Assembly (NCBI RefSeq): GCF_028421645.1 | Contig: NZ_CP116888.1 | Coordinates: 657,711 to 721,710 of the forward strand | DNA: 64,000 nucleotides | Source: Aneurinibacillus sp. Ricciae_BoGa-3 | GTDB taxonomy: Bacteria; Bacillota; Bacilli; Aneurinibacillales; Aneurinibacillaceae | Direction: 5' to 3' | Shown here: in pieces, positions 61,387 to 64,000 of the stretch | How the letters are laid out: each line of letters starts with the position of its first letter | How positions within the stretch are numbered: position 1 is the first letter of the stretch | Program-made: the position numbers and the translations under genes | The notes under the pieces: model-generated | Databases searched by the model: none | What the model was told of the DNA's origin: nothing | What the model saw: the letters and a program-made list of their open reading frames with translations, nothing else

Positions 61387-62244
61387 ATGGAAAAGTACAG
61401 AATGGAAACTTTAAAGGCTATCAATGAAAGTTATGATTACGAACATCGAGTCACACAAAAAGATGTGGACACGGTAAATCAACTGGTTGTATTGATTGAA
61501 CAAAGTAGAAGCAAAACCATTCCTCAAGTTGGAGACATGGTGGAGTTCACGGATAAGTATGGCGAATATTATTCTCATACTCATATCGAGACCGAAGAGG
61601 GGGAGGAGCTATACATTTGCGAAAGACCTTTTACTCCCTTTGTCGGACACAAAAAGGATTTAAGTGCGTTCTACACATCCACAAGTGGCGGTGCATGGAC
61701 AAACATTCCGAAGAACCTGAAGTATGTGGGAAAAAAGGAAAAAGCGTTTGTCGTTTGGGGGCATAACGGAGCTTGTGGTAATGGGGCAGTCAACTTTTTT
61801 GCCGAAGTCAGTGTATGGGAATATAGTGAAGGAAATCATGAATACACGACCAAAACGCATGATAGATTCCATGTTTCCTTTCTGGAAGATGGTGACGAAT
61901 ATGGCTATAAATATATCGTTACAAAAGGAGGCACAAGTTATACTGCTTTTCGGACAGAAAAAGAGTACAAGGCATGGTTAAAAACGTATCATGGTGTAGA
62001 AATCAACGGCTATGGACAAAACTCGAAGATGGTGTGGACGTTCAAGCAGGAAGAAATATGCCTGCCATTAGACAAGTACCTGAACATCGAAAATGCCGTT
62101 ATCGACAGTGAGTTGTGTAATGGTACGATTCAGGAATGTAAGAGAATCTATCAAGGAACTACGGTCATAACCTTTTTACCGTATCAAAATGATAGAATTG
62201 AGCTTCAAGATGTAAAACAATATGTACGAGCTTATGAAGCATAA
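61387..62244 (+). CDS. DUF4121-like protein, copy 2
   Basis: This 285-residue paralogue of the gene at 52687 shares the whole length (ESYDYEHRVTQ, TSTSGGAWTNIPKNL, WGHNGACGNGAVNFFAEVSVW, DSELCNGTIQECKRIYQGTTV). Upstream (61300-61386) and downstream (terminator) DNA are also related, so a cassette of about 1 kb was duplicated. AAAAAGGAGAG precedes the ATG. Function unknown. Confidence 0.75.
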   Translation: MEKYRMETLKAINESYDYEHRVTQKDVDTVNQLVVLIEQSRSKTIPQVGDMVEFTDKYGEYYSHTHIETEEGEELYICERPFTPFVGHKKDLSAFYTSTSGGAWTNIPKNLKYVGKKEKAFVVWGHNGACGNGAVNFFAEVSVWEYSEGNHEYTTKTHDRFHVSFLEDGDEYGYKYIVTKGGTSYTAFRTEKEYKAWLKTYHGVEINGYGQNSKMVWTFKQEEICLPLDKYLNIENAVIDSELCNGTIQECKRIYQGTTVITFLPYQNDRIELQDVKQYVRAYEA

Positions 62245-62260
62245 GCTACGGCAAACAAGT

Positions 62261-62289
62261 GAGTCGATTCCAATAGGAGTCGGCTTTTT
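62261..62289 (+). terminator. Terminator family copy 7
   Basis: GAGTCGATTCC-AATA-GGAGTCGGCTTTTTG. Confidence 0.85.
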
Positions 62290-62320
62290 GTTTACATAAG
62301 ACCACAGACGATGGTGATTA

Positions 62321-62539
62321 CATGCAAAATATAAATTCAATAGCAGGTACATTATCCCTGGTACAATCATTGAAGAACAATCAGGATAATATGAAGTCTA
62401 TCGTAGAACCATCAGTTCATGGATAGAAACGATTGAAAGAAATTCATTCGTTAATCATATAAATCAACAAAAAACTCTTAGAGAACTGATTCTGAGTGGC
62501 ATATCTAAAAAAGAAATTAAAGTCACAATAAATCTCTAA
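62321..62539 (+). pseudogene. Small gene relic with in-frame stop
   Basis: One frame reads LHAKYKFNSRYIIPGTIIEEQSG, a TAA at 62387-62389, then YEVYRRTISSWIETIERNSF...LRELILSGISKKEIKVTINL to 62539. The C terminus looks like a helix-turn-helix end. No start codon is present. It is probably a decayed small phage or plasmid gene. Confidence 0.45.
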
Positions 62540-62780
62540 GTATAGTTTATAAAAAGGAGATGGTGAGTAATTCCATGTCTTTTTTATATTAAAAAGAGAG
62601 AGTGGGATATATCTTCTTTACATTTGACTTAATACATTTATACCGAAAAGGCATCTTTTCGGAAATTATACGTGTAAAAAACGTATTAAAGATTCGATGG
62701 ACTCAAACCAAAGAAATCTACCGATAAACAGCAATATTTGATACCATGTAAACATCTTAATGATGGGATGTGTTTTTAAA

Positions 62781-63029
62781 ATGGTTCCAATTTCAATTGA
62801 ACAATTCGTTTCTCAATACACCAAGAATAATCCTAGTACAAATAAAAAATCTTTTACTAATAAACTCAATGAATCTGTAAACAGCAAAAAGTTCGGTGCA
62901 GTTTGTATCCAATGCGGGAATCCTATTTGGGCCATCGGGTCGGCTGTTGCTGATTGGAACGGATGTTTTACCTGTATTACTGGAGAAAGTGACAGTGATG
63001 ACGATTATGAAATCGATGACGTTTGTTAA
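62781..63029 (+). CDS. Small zinc-ribbon-like protein
   Basis: The 82-residue protein has CIQCGNPIW and CFTCITGE, a four-cysteine zinc ribbon pattern, and a strongly acidic end (DSDDDYEIDD). ATG 62781 is favoured over 62760, where ribosome binding is not clearer. A terminator-like ACATC/GATGT hairpin lies just upstream. The next gene starts inside it. Confidence 0.6.
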   Translation: MVPISIEQFVSQYTKNNPSTNKKSFTNKLNESVNSKKFGAVCIQCGNPIWAIGSAVADWNGCFTCITGESDSDDDYEIDDVC

Positions 63030-63633
63030 TGAACATGATAAGTTGAAGCGATACGTACTAGTTAGCAAATTCATGAACAGTTTATTTCGTACTCGATGGC
63101 AAGAAATCATCTATCTATCGGCTTTATCGATAGTTTTATCGGGACTTCATGCTCTCTTCTTTGGTGGGTTTTGGAGTCTCCTATGGGTTCTGCTTATTGG
63201 AAGTTCGATTCTGACGCTGACCACAGTGCGATTAAGTAACGCTTGTGTGTATAGTCGTATCACTAAACACATTAGTATGATTATTCTAGATTTACAGGTT
63301 TACCATAATAAAGATTATGTAAACAATAAATCAGATATCTCCAGCAGGTTTCAGGAAGAATTCATTCAAGCCTTGGAAAATGCTCATAAATGTGGCTTCC
63401 GTAAGATAAAAATGACGACTCATGCGTGGTTATATCATCAGGTTTGCTTAAATGAACGAATCAATTCATTATATGATGTCAAAGTTCGTGAAGCTGGTAC
63501 TTGTCGGATTCCAATGGAAGTTTTAATTTTAGCATCTCAGTCCTCGGTTGAAACCTCCCCTTCTTTTTTGCTTAAGGAAGCCCTACGCACTCGAAAACAG
63601 TATAAAATCAAGTTAATTAGAAAGAGAAAATAA
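63007..63633 (+). CDS. Membrane protein overlapping the zinc-ribbon gene
   Basis: The roughly 208-residue product has two hydrophobic segments (IIYLSALSIVLSGLHALFFGG and LLWVLLIGSSILTLTTV) and a soluble C-terminal domain. It starts at ATG 63007 or 63016, within the end of the previous gene in another frame, suggesting coupling; the upstream ribosome binding site is weak. No family recognised. Confidence 0.6.
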   Translation: MKSMTFVNEHDKLKRYVLVSKFMNSLFRTRWQEIIYLSALSIVLSGLHALFFGGFWSLLWVLLIGSSILTLTTVRLSNACVYSRITKHISMIILDLQVYHNKDYVNNKSDISSRFQEEFIQALENAHKCGFRKIKMTTHAWLYHQVCLNERINSLYDVKVREAGTCRIPMEVLILASQSSVETSPSFLLKEALRTRKQYKIKLIRKRK

Positions 63634-63707
63634 TTAAAGAATAGACGGTTTTCTTTGTGAATGTTATACTATAGTCAATATTTAATTTGTGTTTTGGAGG
63701 AAAACCG

Positions 63708-64000
63708 ATGGAGAAAAGTTCGTTTTTAACAAGTAAATTAGTATTTGACCAAGGGAAACTGATTCCTGGTGATGCTGTTCAGTTGATAGAACCCCCACAT
63801 AATCTTGGTGATGATTTTAGACGCAAGAATTGTTTGGTTCAAAGAGTCACGCCTTTTTCGATAACCCTTCTTATCGGTCATCTTAAGCGTAGCAACGAAG
63901 ATTTTGAATATGAATATGAAGAAAAAACGTATCCAGTAGACTCATTTGAAGGTGTCGGTTGCTATCAATTAGTTAAAATGGTTCCAGAAAGCGAGAAAAA
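63708..64000 (+). CDS. Hypothetical protein, 3'-truncated by window edge
   Basis: The frame is open to the window end. TTGGAGG lies 8 bases before the ATG. Upstream, TATACT and the ACTATAGTCAATA element at about 63666-63681 suggest a promoter of the recurrent type. The 97 visible residues (MEKSSFLTSKLVFDQGKLIPGDAVQLIE...) show no known motif; a beta-rich beginning like a small barrel is possible. Confidence 0.7.
   Translation, partial: MEKSSFLTSKLVFDQGKLIPGDAVQLIEPPHNLGDDFRRKNCLVQRVTPFSITLLIGHLKRSNEDFEYEYEEKTYPVDSFEGVGCYQLVKMVPESEK

Noticed and set aside
1..64000. CRISPR arrays, rRNA and tRNA genes, origins of replication
   Set aside because: None seen. The only regular repeats are the three 21-bp units at 24192, which are too few and lack spacers of CRISPR type.

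Overview
The window is AT-rich DNA with strong AGGAGG-type ribosome binding sites, frequent TTG and GTG starts, short operons and many Rho-independent terminators. This points to a low-GC Gram-positive bacterium of the Bacillales. The replicon looks like accessory DNA: a large plasmid, chromid or plasmid-prophage. Reasons are the absence of rRNA, tRNA and ribosomal genes, a very high share of small unknown genes, several phage/plasmid-type families (Ea22-like, DUF4121-like, viroplasmin/RNase H, Rpn nuclease, helicase with HA repeats), a transposase remnant and many decayed genes. The species cannot be fixed from the sequence alone, and no replication, partition or conjugation genes are seen here.

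Layout. 1-3.5 kb: end of a phage-like operon (unknown, Ea22-like, deoxynucleoside kinase), small genes, then an operon of viroplasmin-RNase H plus a lone GreA-type coiled coil. 3.6-12 kb: two methyl-accepting chemotaxis proteins (one broken, one intact) flanking a thiamine-diphosphate enzyme/MFS transporter operon and a decayed acetyltransferase. 12-15.7 kb: a minus-strand cluster of a stand-alone WGR protein, a WGR-PARP ADP-ribosyltransferase very like eukaryotic PARP1/2, and a Cdc123/D123-like ATP-grasp protein. This is the most striking locus. 16-24 kb: a two-component system, a MscS channel with a plasmid-type FtsH protease, and an AbrB-type regulator with a DnaJ-like zinc ribbon beside 21-bp repeats. 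24-29 kb: an Aas/LplT-like lipid module (PlsC, acyl ligase, MFS) and a membrane diguanylate cyclase. 29-48 kb: a lethal-factor-like metalloprotease, a nucleotidyltransferase with a partner gene, a PaaK-like ligase, a DEDDh exonuclease, a methyltransferase, a structured 5' leader, an XRE regulator and many small unknown genes. 48-64 kb: an SF2 helicase with eight HA repeats, an Rpn nuclease, a small ADP-ribosyltransferase-like protein, a second viroplasmin protein lacking RNase H catalytic residues, a broken Ig-repeat surface protein, and two copies of a DUF4121-like cassette.

Themes that link the genes. A 14-bp sequence (TTGACTATAAACAA or its complement) recurs exactly five times and once with one mismatch, always at a promoter, including the divergent promoter region of the XRE gene; it looks like a shared operator. 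A related family of terminator hairpins (AGTCGATTCC...GGAGTCGGCT) ends seven units between 51.9 and 62.3 kb. Several genes are interrupted: four have a -1 shift at an A5G run, which could be decay, homopolymer sequencing error or, less likely, recoding. ADP-ribosylation (two enzymes) and RNA:DNA hybrid or transcription processing (RNase H, Gre-like coil, helicase) are recurrent functional themes, as expected for genes used in conflict between replicons and hosts.
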